A stretch of DNA of 64,000 nucleotides from Microbacterium sp. oral taxon 186 str. F0373 (GTDB lineage: Bacteria > Actinomycetota > Actinomycetes > Actinomycetales > Microbacteriaceae). The notes under the pieces are model-generated. The model was not told the DNA's origin, made no database searches, and saw only the letters and a list, made by a program, of their open reading frames with translations. The DNA lies in contig NZ_KE150457.1 of the NCBI RefSeq assembly GCF_000411455.1, positions 810,474 to 874,473 of the forward strand, read 5' to 3'. The position numbers and the translations under genes are program-made. Position 1 is the stretch's first letter. Every line of letters starts with the position of its first letter. Shown one piece after another: positions 43,443 through 53,292 of the stretch.

Positions 43443-43449
43443 TTGGTTG
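43436..43449 (-). promoter_or_regulatory. Palindrome over the arsR start codon
   Basis: CAACCATTTGGTTG has perfect 6-bp arms and includes the start codon (complement of 43440-43442). A TAACGT or TACAAC -10-like box lies next to it. It is probably an operator of the ArsR protein. Confidence 0.6.
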
Positions 43450-43546
43450 TACGTTAGGACAGTGGATGCCGGGCGTCAATACCCTCGGTGGGTCGACCGG
43501 CGCCTCCCGGCCAGGCGCTGCCACCGCGTTGCGTGCGGAGGGCGCG

Positions 43547-43626
43547 CCGAACTCCTCCATCTCGGCCCGATCCTGCAGCTGAGGCCGCTCCACACCGCCG
43601 TGAACCGGCCGAATGGAGGAGTTCGG
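43547..43626. repeat. AACTCCTCC-family hairpin, intergenic copy
   Basis: Perfect 14-bp arms CCGAACTCCTCCAT (43547-43560) and ATGGAGGAGTTCGG (43613-43626). The core arms AACTCCTCC/GGAGGAGTT span 74 bp, against 73 in both helicase copies and 86 in kdpB. It lies between the arsR start and the end of the DksA/TraR-type gene. Confidence 0.88.
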
Positions 43627-43696
43627 GACGCCGCGTCATGCGTCACACACGATGTCGGGAGGCTCGGAGCCTCGGGCGCGCAGGATCGGCTACGGG

Positions 43697-44026
43697 TCAG
43701 GCGGCGCAGGCGATGCAGGTGGTGGCCATCGGCCGGGCTTCCAACCGGCCGGGCGCGATCACGTTCCCGCAGACGACGCAGATGCCGTAGGTCCCGGCAT
43801 CCACGCGGGCGAGCGCGGCGTCGACCTCCGCCCGCTCGTCGAGCACGGAACGACGAAGCGCATCGATGCGCTGCCACTCGCCGGAGAGCGTCGAGCCCTC
43901 GGGGTCGTGCTCGTCATCGGCGGTCGCAGCCGACCGGTCGGCGCGCACGGCCGCGTCATCGGTGTCGAGCCGCATCAGCAGGGCATCGAGCTCCCGCCGC
44001 CGTGCGGAGAGGACGTCACGGGACAT
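43697..44026 (-). CDS. DksA/TraR C4-type zinc-finger protein
   Basis: A 109-residue protein of the TraR/DksA family. A helical N-terminal region (SARRRELDALLMRLDTDDAA, RIDALRRSVLDERAEVDAAL) is followed by the zinc finger CVVCGNVIAPGRLEARPMAT ending TCIAC. DksA-type proteins insert into the RNA polymerase secondary channel; this short version is commonly annotated but untested. Start ATG 44026. Confidence 0.88.
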   Translation of the reverse strand: MSRDVLSARRRELDALLMRLDTDDAAVRADRSAATADDEHDPEGSTLSGEWQRIDALRRSVLDERAEVDAALARVDAGTYGICVVCGNVIAPGRLEARPMATTCIACAA

Positions 44027-44108
44027 GCCCCGAGGGTACGTCAGGCCTCCCCCACCGGGACGCAGGGGGTGCACCCGCAGGACGGACGCACCCCTTGCGA
44101 CGAGGGGA

Positions 44109-47100
44109 TCAGTGCGCGTGACGGCGACGCCGCCTCACGACGACCAGGCCGACGAGCATCAGCAGGATGCCTCCCGCCAGAACCGCCCCCAGGTCGTCAC
44201 CGTGTCCACCGGTGGCGGCCAGGCCCGCCGCCGTGACCGTCACGGCAGCGGACGCCACGACCGTGTCGGGAGCGTCGGCGCGCGACAGCTGCAGGGTGTG
44301 CGCTCCGGGCGTGATGGACTGCGGTATCAGCACGGTCACGTCGATCGAGCCGTCCGCGGCGGCGGTCACTGTCGCGAGGAGCACCGGCGTCGAATGCAGC
44401 ACCAACCGGTAGGAGGCCGCGGGCGTGAGCCCCTGCACCATCACGCGCACGGTTGCTCCCGCGCTCACGCGGTCGAGCGACAGAGCGAGCGCGACCGCCG
44501 GGGTAGCGCCGCCGGTACTCGGCAGATCGGTGCCGCCTCCCGTGCCCGGCTGCGGAGCGCCACCGCCCGTCCCGGGCTGCCCGGTGCCGCCCCCCGCGCC
44601 CGGATCGGTCGAACCGCCCGTGACCGCGGTGAAGGTGCGCACCTCGGAGTACTCCAGTCCGCCGTGCGGGCCGGTGGCCGTGACGTACCATCCGCGCTCG
44701 CCCGCCGTCAGACTCTTCCAGTCGACCGTGGAGACCGAGCCGGAGGGCGCCTGGGCGACCTTTCCGACCTCGTCGGCAGTGAGGATGTCGGCCCGGAACG
44801 AGTCGGTCGCGAGCGTCTTGGTCTGCGTCTTCAGCCCGATCGCGGAGTAGGGGATCGTGAACTCCTGCATGCCCTCGGGGCTCGTGAGCGCCGGGTCCTG
44901 CGAGTCGAACATGTCCAGCGACGGCGAGTAGGTGCGGACGATCATCCGCCCGTCCTTGTTGTCGAAGTGCAGCAGACGCAGGTAGCCGAGGCCGCCCTCC
45001 TGCAGACCCTGATAGTCGAACAGCATCGAGTAGACCGTGCGGTCGGGCTGGCCGTCGCCGTTGTCGTCGATCGCGTCGGTGCGCGTGTACGCATCGTGGT
45101 AGTGGCCCGAGCTGACCGCGAAGACGTTCGGGTTGGCCTTGACGACCTCGTCGAAGATGCGCTGCGGGATCGGCCCCAGACCACCGGTGGTGAGCATGTA
45201 TTCGTGCAGGTCGATCCACACCTTGCGCTCGGGGTAGCGCTGGATGACGGCGTTCATCCACGCGATGTCCTCGTCGTTGGACGCCGCGTTGTTGACCGCG
45301 GGCCAGCCCATGTACAGCATCAGGAAGTCGACTCCGCCGACCGTGATGAGGTCGTAGTGGCCACGGTTGTCCTTGTACGACCCGCCGTACCAGGGGTTGC
45401 CGCGGTAGCGGCTCTCGCCGAAGTACGTCGAGAAGTTCGAGTAGTCATCGGCCGCGTGGCCCACGTCGTGGTTCCCGGCGAGGACGCCGTACGGCAGCCC
45501 CGCCTCGTCGAAACGCTTGTACTGCGCGTCGGCGTTCTTCCACTCGTACTCGGGGTCGTCGTTGCCGACGGCCCGGTCGGTGGCGACGTAGTCGTCGACG
45601 ATGTCGCCGGTGTGCATGACGTACTGCAGGTTGAGGCTGTCGCGCTGCTTCAGCAGGAAGTCGTGGATGTCGACCTGGTGCTGGTAGAAGGTGTCGTCAC
45701 CGGTGGTACCGGCCAGGTAGCCCTGGTTCTCGTTGTAGTACTGCGTGTCCGACTCCCAGCCGATCGTGAAGTCGTACTGGTCGCGCGGGGTGGCCCCCGC
45801 GTTGTACGCGGTCACGGCATCCGTCCGGCTCGAGCGCGCGGTGCCGGCGAAGCCTTCGGAGTGCTGCACGAGGAAGGTGAGCGTGCCGCCGTCGGCGTGA
45901 GTGTCGACGGGGACGAGCGCATTGAGGGTGAAGTCGGTGGCCGCACCCCCGGTCGTCAGGTACTGGTCGACCTTCTCCCACGATCCGTCGGTCTTGCGGG
46001 CGTACAGCAGCACCTTCGCGTCGGCGTTGGCGCGCCCCTTCCAGGTGACGCGGGCGAGCGCGCCCGAGCCGGAATCGGCCGGCACGTCGATCGTGAACAG
46101 CTGGTACGGGAAGGCCGTGTCGCTCGTGGCGGCGACATCCACCCCGTCGGTCGCGGAGAGCGTGGCGAGGTCGTCGGCGCTCAGCGGCACGGCATCCGTG
46201 CGGTCGCCCGCCGCTGCCGTCGTCGTCGCTCCGGATGCCACGTGCACCTGGCTCTGCGCGGGCGTGAACGTGTACCCCCGGCGGAAGCTCAGGTCGAGCG
46301 CGTCGGCCTCGGCCGAGGTCGCAGTGGCGGAGAGCGTCGCCTTGTCGCCCGTGACGGTGCCGCCCGCCGAGGGCGCCAGCAGCGTGATGCCCGGGCGCTC
46401 GTCCGCCGTGCGGAAGGCTATCGTCCGCGTGGCGGTGTTGCCGACGTGGTCGCGCGCCGTGAAGACGGCCGTGTGGTCGCCCGGGGCGAGCGTCAGCGAC
46501 GAGGTGGTCAGCGGCAGCGTGACCGCGGCGCCGTCCAGTGTCGCGGTCAGCGTGTCGAGACCCGAGCCGGCATCCGCGGCCGAACCGTCGACCGAGAACT
46601 CGCCGCGGTAGAGCCGACCGTCGGTGAGGGCCGTCGTGATGACGGGCGCGGTGTTGTCGACCCGCACCGACCGTGCGACGCGGTCCGCGCCGTCGGTGGC
46701 CGCGACGGTGTGGGCACCGTCGACGACCTTCGTGGTGTCCCACGTGGCGGCGATCGAGTCGAACGCGTCGGCCGGGATGTCGAACGTGAGATCGATCGAG
46801 ACGAGCGCGTCGTCGCTGAAGTTCACGCGCTTGTCGCCCGTGGCGCACGTGTACGGCGCCGGAGCGGTCACCGCCCCGTCGGCCTCCCAGCTGGTCGCGC
46901 AGCTGACCGGGCGCAGCACGCGTCCGTCGGGCAGCGCCAGGCGAAAGTTCAGCGCCGAGAAGTCGTCGTTGTTCTCGTTCGGGTCGCCGCTGGGCTGGGC
47001 CTTGGTGCCCGACGTGACGGTGAGGGTGAGGGGCTTGCCCTTCTCCACACGGGTGACCGGCACCGCCGCGTCGACGGTGACGATGCGCTCGTAGTAACCC

Positions 47101-49631
47101 TCGTCGAAGATCTTTAGCACGTCGTCACCGAGCTTGACGCCGTTGCGGAAGAACGCGTCGGTGTTGGTCGCCTCGAAGGCGAAGATCGGCCCGGCCTCCA
47201 GCGACGGGGTCGCCGAGTCCAGCGCCGCACCGTCGGCGCTGAGCGCCAGAGCGCCGGGTGCGGCGTCGCTCGTGCCCTGCACGCGCACCGGGCCCGACAC
47301 GAACTGCCCCTCGGTGAGGTTCAGCCGCACCGGGTCGGTCGCGGCATCCGTCAACGTGACGCGCACGGGCCCCAGGGTCGTGGTCTGCGAGCCGTCGGTC
47401 GCGGTCAGGGTGTACTCCACCCACCGCTTGCCGAACAGGTCGACCTGAGGCACGGAGTACAGGTAGCGGTTCGCGGCGCCGAAGGTGAGATTGCGCGTGA
47501 TCGTCGCACCCAGGTTGTCGGTGAGAGTGAGGGTGACGGTACGCACCTCGTGATCGTCGGTGATGTCGAACCCGAGGTCCAGGCCCGGCGTACTGGGTGT
47601 CTCCGTGCCGCCGGTGAGGTCGGTGATGACGGGTGCGGTACCTGCGGCGGGAGCGGGGCGCAGCCCGGAGCGCACCTGGTCGTCGCTGACGGACCCGGGC
47701 GTCGGGGTGTCGAGGCGCAGCAGCGCCTGGACCGTGCCGTCGGCGGGCTGGGGAGACCAGATCGGCGCGGCGCCCTGCGGATTCCAGGCGTACTGGATCG
47801 CCGTCGTGGACGTCGTCTGGTCGTCGCTGAAGTAGTAGGCACGGCTCACATCGGTGCCGACGTTGGTGGAGATCTGGATGCCGCGCGATCCGCCATTGGC
47901 CATGCCACCGGACGACACTTCGATCAGGTTCTGGCCGGAGACCAGTGACGTGCCAAACTGCGCATTGAAGTCAGCGGCTGTCAGCGCGGTGTTGTTGCCG
48001 TTCTTCACCCACAGGACCAACGCCGTGCCGGGCTGGATGACCGGGTTCGCGGGCGTCGCCGGCCACTGCGTCGATCCTTGCGAGACCGGGCCGCTGAGCG
48101 AGTTGTCCGTGTAGATGTAGTTGAGGACGTAGTCGCCGAAGTTCACCGGCGCGTCGGAGGCGTTGTAGACCTCGACGAACTCGTAGCCGTCGGACCCGTG
48201 CACGTTCACGGTGTCGGGGGCGAGCTCGGTGATCTGCAGGATCGGCGAGGTCAGTGCCGCGTCGGTCGGGCGCGTGAGCGCGCTCGTGACCTGAGCGGTC
48301 GTGATCGCACCGGGGGTGCGCGGGGCGTTCTCGGCGACGACGACCGCGTCGGTGCCGCCGATGGTCGAGGGCACGCCGAACTGCACGACCCCGCCTGCGC
48401 TGTCGATCTTGCCTGCGCCCACCCAGGCGCGGTTGATCACGGCGCCGTCCTTGACAAGGCTGAAGCCCCGGTTCCCGCCGTTGGCGAAGCCCTCCTGGGT
48501 TCCGAAACGGTAGACCGGCACGTCGGCGCCGAGGCTGTAATAGTCCCGGAACTGCTGAATGCTCATGGAGCGCTGCGTGCTGCTCTCCTTGTAGTTCATC
48601 CAGAACAGGGCCACACCGCCGGCGGGGATCACCGTGGCGGTGGTGCCGTCGCCGTCCTGGCGGAAGATGGGCTGGTCGCTGCCGGCGTTCCACTGCGACG
48701 TGTTGTAACGGATGCCGATCTTCTGCGCGTCGAGATCGATCGGCTGATCGGTCGTGTTGGTGACCTCGAGGTACTCGTACAGGTCGGTGCCCGGGTTGTC
48801 GCCGAGGATCTCGGTGATCGCGAGCGGGAAGTAGCGGGCCGCGTTGCCGGCGGCGCCGGGACCCACGGTGGGAGCTGTGGCCGTGGGGGTCGGGGTGGGG
48901 GTCGGGGTGGGCTCGGTCGGGGTGCTGACGGCGGGCTTTCTCTGCGCGTCCGTCACGGTGCCGGCCGTGTACACGCCGTCTCCGAGCGACAGCGCGCCCC
49001 GCGAGGATGCGTCCGTCGGGACGCCGAAGTGGGTGGAGCGACCCTTGTCGGTCGCGTCTCGTGTGTACGAGGACCACGTGACCGTCTCGCCGTTGCGTGC
49101 GATGCGGATGCCGCGAGTGCCGGTGTTGGACATCCCCGCCTGTCCTGTCACGTGGAACAGGGGCACCTCGTCGGTGGCTCCCACGTGTGCGCGGAACTGC
49201 GCATCGGTGAAGCGCGTGCTGTCCGCCGTCGAGCCGCTGGTGTACTGCATCCAGAACACGGCGGACGCGCCCGCGGGGATCACGGGGCTCGCCTCGGTGA
49301 CGATGAGGGGCTTCTCGGCGGTGACGTCGGTGGGGGAACCCGTCGCGTTGTAGATGTAGCTGAGCGCGTACCCGCCCGCGCGCACATCGATCGGCGCCGA
49401 GGAGAGATTGGTGATCTCGAAGAACTCGAACTGGTCCTGATCCCCCGTGCTGCCGCCCGTGAGGTCGGGGGTGCCCGCGTTGTCAGGCGCAATCTCGGAG
49501 ACAAGCAGAGGCCACGCCGCGGGCTGCTCGGCCGCAACCGCTCCGGTCGCGGTCAGAGTTCCGAAGGCCAGAGCGACGACGAGCGCTCCGGCCCCATGGG
49601 TGCGAAGGAAGGACGGTACGTTGAGGGACAC
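44109..49631 (-). CDS. Large surface metallophosphoesterase with lamin-tail domains and sortase-like signal
   Basis: An 1840-residue secreted protein. After a signal peptide (ends near TGAVAAEQ) there are three lamin-tail-like domains (about 40-170, 270-420, 480-640; WPLLVSEIAPDN, LAITEILGDNPG, LQITELAPDT), a series of Ig/FN3-like domains, then a calcineurin-like phosphoesterase (about 1290-1590) with SDTQYY, HTGDIVDD, LAGNHDVG and SSGHYHD. A Gly/Pro linker contains LPSTGG, and the C-terminus is LAATGG, a hydrophobic helix and RRRRRHAH, a typical LAxTG sortase signal. Substrate unknown. GTG start. Confidence 0.88.
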   Translation of the reverse strand: MSLNVPSFLRTHGAGALVVALAFGTLTATGAVAAEQPAAWPLLVSEIAPDNAGTPDLTGGSTGDQDQFEFFEITNLSSAPIDVRAGGYALSYIYNATGSPTDVTAEKPLIVTEASPVIPAGASAVFWMQYTSGSTADSTRFTDAQFRAHVGATDEVPLFHVTGQAGMSNTGTRGIRIARNGETVTWSSYTRDATDKGRSTHFGVPTDASSRGALSLGDGVYTAGTVTDAQRKPAVSTPTEPTPTPTPTPTATAPTVGPGAAGNAARYFPLAITEILGDNPGTDLYEYLEVTNTTDQPIDLDAQKIGIRYNTSQWNAGSDQPIFRQDGDGTTATVIPAGGVALFWMNYKESSTQRSMSIQQFRDYYSLGADVPVYRFGTQEGFANGGNRGFSLVKDGAVINRAWVGAGKIDSAGGVVQFGVPSTIGGTDAVVVAENAPRTPGAITTAQVTSALTRPTDAALTSPILQITELAPDTVNVHGSDGYEFVEVYNASDAPVNFGDYVLNYIYTDNSLSGPVSQGSTQWPATPANPVIQPGTALVLWVKNGNNTALTAADFNAQFGTSLVSGQNLIEVSSGGMANGGSRGIQISTNVGTDVSRAYYFSDDQTTSTTAIQYAWNPQGAAPIWSPQPADGTVQALLRLDTPTPGSVSDDQVRSGLRPAPAAGTAPVITDLTGGTETPSTPGLDLGFDITDDHEVRTVTLTLTDNLGATITRNLTFGAANRYLYSVPQVDLFGKRWVEYTLTATDGSQTTTLGPVRVTLTDAATDPVRLNLTEGQFVSGPVRVQGTSDAAPGALALSADGAALDSATPSLEAGPIFAFEATNTDAFFRNGVKLGDDVLKIFDEGYYERIVTVDAAVPVTRVEKGKPLTLTVTSGTKAQPSGDPNENNDDFSALNFRLALPDGRVLRPVSCATSWEADGAVTAPAPYTCATGDKRVNFSDDALVSIDLTFDIPADAFDSIAATWDTTKVVDGAHTVAATDGADRVARSVRVDNTAPVITTALTDGRLYRGEFSVDGSAADAGSGLDTLTATLDGAAVTLPLTTSSLTLAPGDHTAVFTARDHVGNTATRTIAFRTADERPGITLLAPSAGGTVTGDKATLSATATSAEADALDLSFRRGYTFTPAQSQVHVASGATTTAAAGDRTDAVPLSADDLATLSATDGVDVAATSDTAFPYQLFTIDVPADSGSGALARVTWKGRANADAKVLLYARKTDGSWEKVDQYLTTGGAATDFTLNALVPVDTHADGGTLTFLVQHSEGFAGTARSSRTDAVTAYNAGATPRDQYDFTIGWESDTQYYNENQGYLAGTTGDDTFYQHQVDIHDFLLKQRDSLNLQYVMHTGDIVDDYVATDRAVGNDDPEYEWKNADAQYKRFDEAGLPYGVLAGNHDVGHAADDYSNFSTYFGESRYRGNPWYGGSYKDNRGHYDLITVGGVDFLMLYMGWPAVNNAASNDEDIAWMNAVIQRYPERKVWIDLHEYMLTTGGLGPIPQRIFDEVVKANPNVFAVSSGHYHDAYTRTDAIDDNGDGQPDRTVYSMLFDYQGLQEGGLGYLRLLHFDNKDGRMIVRTYSPSLDMFDSQDPALTSPEGMQEFTIPYSAIGLKTQTKTLATDSFRADILTADEVGKVAQAPSGSVSTVDWKSLTAGERGWYVTATGPHGGLEYSEVRTFTAVTGGSTDPGAGGGTGQPGTGGGAPQPGTGGGTDLPSTGGATPAVALALSLDRVSAGATVRVMVQGLTPAASYRLVLHSTPVLLATVTAAADGSIDVTVLIPQSITPGAHTLQLSRADAPDTVVASAAVTVTAAGLAATGGHGDDLGAVLAGGILLMLVGLVVVRRRRRHAH

Positions 49632-49757
49632 AAAGGGTGAGCAAAGCGGTCGGAAGCAGACGGCCGGAAGCGAGCAGGTTAACCGCCGATGACCGCGAGG
49701 GCACCGTCTGTTCGACTCGGGATACCATCCCCTTCCGCCGCGCAGCGACCGGGTCGC

Positions 49758-50153
49758 TCATCCCCGGTAGCCGATGAGCCAGGCCACCCCGAACCGGTCG
49801 CGCACCTGACCGTCATGGTCGCCCCAGGGTCGCAGCGCGAGTGGGCCGAGCACGTCGCCGCCCTCGGCGAGCGCCGCGAACCACTCCTCGAGCGTCGCCG
49901 GCTCGGCGGTGCCCAAGAGGGAGAACAGGATGCCGCGAAGCTCCAGAGTCGGCTCGCCGCGAGCGGCATCCGACGCGAACAGCTCGACGGGACCCTGCAG
50001 CATGCCGTGCGCGATGTGGTCGGCGGGCCCGTCGTCGCGCCCGAAATCGCCGAACGTCGCGAGGACGAGCTCGCCGCCGAACACCCCGCGGTAGAACTCG
50101 AGGGCCGCGCGAGCCGTGCCGTCGAAGGAGAGATACGGGGTGAGTCCGGTCAT
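49758..50153 (-). CDS. VOC/PhnB-like glyoxalase-fold protein
   Basis: A 131-residue vicinal-oxygen-chelate fold protein of the PhnB/YjdN-like group: MTGLTPYLSFDGTARAALEF, YRGVFGGEL, then GPLALRPWGDHDGQVRDRFG with the typical closing WGD..G..DRFGV..W. The substrate is unknown; these are usually annotated from fold alone. Start ATG 50153. Confidence 0.9.
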   Translation of the reverse strand: MTGLTPYLSFDGTARAALEFYRGVFGGELVLATFGDFGRDDGPADHIAHGMLQGPVELFASDAARGEPTLELRGILFSLLGTAEPATLEEWFAALAEGGDVLGPLALRPWGDHDGQVRDRFGVAWLIGYRG

Positions 50154-50261
50154 GGGGGCGAGGATACGTCGCAGCGGCAACATCCACGAGCCCTCTTGTC
50201 AACCCCCGTGCGTCACCGCCGATGGCGGCGAACAGTGGAGGTCATGACGCAGGAGGACCAC

Positions 50262-50531
50262 ATGACCGACCCGCACACATCCCCCGACAACACGCCTGGT
50301 GTGGGAACCGAAGACGCGCCCGCGACGACCGAGCCCGACACTGAAGAGCTGACCGCGCCGAGCACGGAGAAGGATCCGGGCGAGGAGCCCTTGGCGCCGC
50401 ATCCCGAAGAGCCGCTGGCGCCGCATCCCGACGAGCCGCTCGCGCCGCACCCGACCGAGCCCACGCTGCCGCAGGCCGCCGAGCCCAGCCATCACGCCGT
50501 CGGCATCGGCGTGATCGACGACGAGGCCTGA
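50262..50531 (+). CDS. Small acidic protein with EEPLAPHP repeats
   Basis: An 89-residue, very acidic, Pro/Thr/Glu-rich protein. Four similar units, EEPLAPHP, EEPLAPHP, DEPLAPHP and a diverged TEPTLPQA, follow one another. AGGAGG lies directly upstream of the ATG at 50262, which favours it over an in-frame ATG at 50244. It ends with HHAVGIGVIDDEA. It has no signal peptide, is predicted to be disordered, and its function is unknown. It lies just upstream of purL on the same strand. Confidence 0.65.
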   Translation: MTDPHTSPDNTPGVGTEDAPATTEPDTEELTAPSTEKDPGEEPLAPHPEEPLAPHPDEPLAPHPTEPTLPQAAEPSHHAVGIGVIDDEA

Positions 50532-50620
50532 ACGGCACGGCCCGACCCGCGCCGCCCGGTCGACGGCCGCCCGGCTAGACTGAGGCCGTCCCCGGCACCC
50601 GAGTCTTGGAGTCCCGCCGC

Positions 50621-52957
50621 GTGAGCACCCCCGCATCCGACAGCAAGGTCGCAGACACTGTCGAGAACGCCGTCCAGACGCCGGAGAAGGAGCAGCCGTA
50701 CGCGGCGCTCGGCCTCAAGAGCGATGAGTACGCGCAGATCAAGGAGATCCTCGGTCGCCGTCCCACCAGCGGCGAGCTGGCGATGTACTCGGTGATGTGG
50801 AGCGAGCACTGCTCCTACAAGTCGTCGAAGATCTACCTGCGCCGCTTCGGCCAGAAGGTCTCCGAGGAGATGAAGAAGCGGCTCATGGTCGGCATGGGCC
50901 AGAACGCGGGTGTCGTCGACGTGGGCGAGGGCTGGGCGGTGACCTTCAAGGTCGAGAGCCACAACCACCCGAGCTACATCGAGCCGTTCCAGGGCGCCGC
51001 AACGGGTGTGGGCGGCATCGTCCGCGACATCATCTCGATGGGCGCCCGTCCGGTGGCCGTCATGGACCAGCTCCGTTTCGGCGCGATCGACAACCCCGAC
51101 ACCGCCCGCGTCGTGCACGGTGTGGTCAGCGGCATCAGCTTCTATGCGAACTGCCTGGGCCTGCCGAACATCGGCGGCGAGACGGTGTTCGACGCCGTCT
51201 ACCAGGGCAACCCGCTGGTCAACGCCCTCGCGGTCGGCGTCATGCGCCACGAGGACATCAAGCTCGCCAACGCCACCGGCGCGGGCAACAAGGTCGTGCT
51301 CTTCGGCGCCCGCACGGGCGGCGACGGCATCGGCGGCGCATCGATCCTCGCGTCCGACACCTTCGCCGACGGCGGCCCGACCAAGCGTCCCGCCGTGCAG
51401 GTCGGCGACCCGTTCGCCGAGAAGGTGCTCATCGAGTGCTGCCTCGAGCTGTACCGCGACGAGCTCGTCGAGGCGATCCAGGACCTCGGCGCCGCGGGTA
51501 TCTCCTGCGCCACGAGCGAGCTGGCCGCCAACGGCGGCTCGGGCATGCGCGTCGACCTCGAGAACGTGCTGCTGCGCGACCCCACGCTCACGCCGGAGGA
51601 GATCCTCATGAGCGAGAGCCAGGAGCGCATGATGGCGATCGTCGCGCCCGAGAAGCTCGACGCGTTCCTGGCAGTGACCGGCAAATGGGATGTCGAGACC
51701 AGCGTGCTCGGCGAGGTGACCGGCGACGGCCGCCTGCAGATCTTCTGGCACGGCGAGCAGATCGTCGACGTCGACCCCTCCACGGTCGCGGTCGACGGCC
51801 CGGTCTACGAGCGCCCCGTGGCCTACCCGACCTGGATCGACGCCCTGCGCGACGACTCGGCATCCGCCCTGCCGCGCACCGACGACCCCGCCACCCTGCG
51901 CACGCAGTTCCTCGATCTGCTCGGCAGCCCGAACCTCGCCGACACGAGCTGGGTGACCAACCAGTACGACTACTACGTCATGGGCAACACCGCCCTCAGC
52001 TTCCCCGACGACGCCGGCATGATCCGCGTCGACGAGGAGAGCGGCCTGGGCTTCGCCATCGCCACCGACTGCAACGGGCGCTTCTGCCAGCTCGACCCCT
52101 ACGCGGGCGCGCAGCTGGCCCTCGCCGAGGCGTACCGCAACGTCGCCGTCACGGGCGCCGTTCCGACCGCCGTGACCGACTGCCTCAACTTCGGCAGCCC
52201 GGAGAACCCCGAGGTCATGTGGCAGTTCGGCCAGGCCGTCGACGGTCTTGCCGACGCGTGCCTCGAGCTCGGCGTCCCGGTCACCGGCGGCAACGTCAGC
52301 TTCTACAACCAGACCGGCGACACCCCGATCTTCCCGACGCCCGTCGTCGGCGTGCTCGGCATCATCGACGACGTCGCCCGCCGCATTCCGAGCGGCTGGC
52401 AGGATGCCGGCGAGAACATCTACCTGCTGGGCGTCACGGCCACCGAGCTGAGCGGCTCGGCGTGGGCCGAGACCGTGCACGGCCACCTCGGCGGACGTCC
52501 GCCGGCGGTCGACCTCGCCCAGGAGAAGCGTCTCGCGGAGCTCATCCACGCGGCATCCCAGCAGGAGCTCGTCTCCAGCGCCCACGACCTCTCGTCGGGC
52601 GGACTCGCCCAGGCCCTGGCCGAAGCGGTGACGCGTTTCGGCGTCGGCGCCCGCGTCTGGCTGCGCGAGATCATGGAGCGCGACGGCGTGGATGCCGCGA
52701 CCGCCCTGTTCAGCGAGTCGACCGGCCGCGTCATCGTCTCGGTGCCGCGCGAGGAGGACGTGAAGTTCCGCGGACTGTGCGAGGGCCGGGGCTATCCGGT
52801 ACTGCGCATCGGCGTCACCGACGCGACCGCCGACACAGCGGAGAACGCCCTCGAGGTGCAGGACGTGTTCACGGTCGCGGTCTCGGAGCTGCGGGCGCGC
52901 TCGCAGGCGACACTGCCGGCCGCCTTCGGACCGACGGTCGTCGAGCCCGTAGGCTGA
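50621..52957 (+). CDS. purL: Phosphoribosylformylglycinamidine synthase, large subunit
   Basis: Step four of purine synthesis: FGAR + glutamine + ATP to FGAM, with ammonia supplied by PurQ (not in this window). The 778-residue length is that of the small-type PurL. Motifs include [38 protein letters not shown] and [21 protein letters not shown] 50621 has TTGGAG upstream and the TAGACT -10 box lies at 50576-50581, so this gene is leadered, unlike many neighbours. Confidence 0.97.
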   Translation: MSTPASDSKVADTVENAVQTPEKEQPYAALGLKSDEYAQIKEILGRRPTSGELAMYSVMWSEHCSYKSSKIYLRRFGQKVSEEMKKRLMVGMGQNAGVVDVGEGWAVTFKVESHNHPSYIEPFQGAATGVGGIVRDIISMGARPVAVMDQLRFGAIDNPDTARVVHGVVSGISFYANCLGLPNIGGETVFDAVYQGNPLVNALAVGVMRHEDIKLANATGAGNKVVLFGARTGGDGIGGASILASDTFADGGPTKRPAVQVGDPFAEKVLIECCLELYRDELVEAIQDLGAAGISCATSELAANGGSGMRVDLENVLLRDPTLTPEEILMSESQERMMAIVAPEKLDAFLAVTGKWDVETSVLGEVTGDGRLQIFWHGEQIVDVDPSTVAVDGPVYERPVAYPTWIDALRDDSASALPRTDDPATLRTQFLDLLGSPNLADTSWVTNQYDYYVMGNTALSFPDDAGMIRVDEESGLGFAIATDCNGRFCQLDPYAGAQLALAEAYRNVAVTGAVPTAVTDCLNFGSPENPEVMWQFGQAVDGLADACLELGVPVTGGNVSFYNQTGDTPIFPTPVVGVLGIIDDVARRIPSGWQDAGENIYLLGVTATELSGSAWAETVHGHLGGRPPAVDLAQEKRLAELIHAASQQELVSSAHDLSSGGLAQALAEAVTRFGVGARVWLREIMERDGVDAATALFSESTGRVIVSVPREEDVKFRGLCEGRGYPVLRIGVTDATADTAENALEVQDVFTVAVSELRARSQATLPAAFGPTVVEPVG

Positions 52958-52962
52958 GGCGC

Positions 52963-53097
52963 ATGAGCGAGCCGGACGAGTACGAGGGCATGAACGAGGC
53001 GCGCACGCGCCGCACCCGCATCATCGCCTGGGTCACGATCGTCGCGCTGATCCTCGTCGGCGGCGGCGCCACGGTGCTCGCGTTGCTCTTCGGCTGA
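52963..53097 (+). CDS. 44-residue single-span membrane protein
   Basis: A charged N-terminus (MSEPDEYEGMNEARTRRTR) followed by one helix (IIAWVTIVALILVGGGATVL). It starts six bases after purL, yet a TAGGCT -10 box at 52950-52955 lies inside the purL stop region seven bases before the ATG, so it may have its own leaderless promoter. No family recognised. Confidence 0.7.
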   Translation: MSEPDEYEGMNEARTRRTRIIAWVTIVALILVGGGATVLALLFG

Positions 53098-53105
53098 GCC
53101 GCCCC

Positions 53106-53166
53106 ACGAGCTCCGCGCACAGGCACGTCCTCCGCACCCGCGTGCCCGGATGCGTGCGGAGTTCGT
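53106..53166. repeat. Intergenic hairpin element, arms ACGAGCTCCGC
   Basis: ACGAGCTCCGC (53106-53116) and GCGGAGTTCGT (53156-53166) pair with one mismatch around an inner GGCACG...CGTGCC stem. A further copy of the right arm, GCGGAGTTCGT, follows near 53175. It has the same general layout as the other hairpin elements here. Confidence 0.75.
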
Positions 53167-53292
53167 CACAATCTGCGGAGTTCGTCGACGTTCACGCGTG
53201 CGGGCGAGGGGCGGGACGAGCGGAGGCGAGGGGCGGATGCCGCGGCATCCCGCTCTGCGAGCGCTCCCAGCCGGCCTCGCTAGGCTGAGGGC

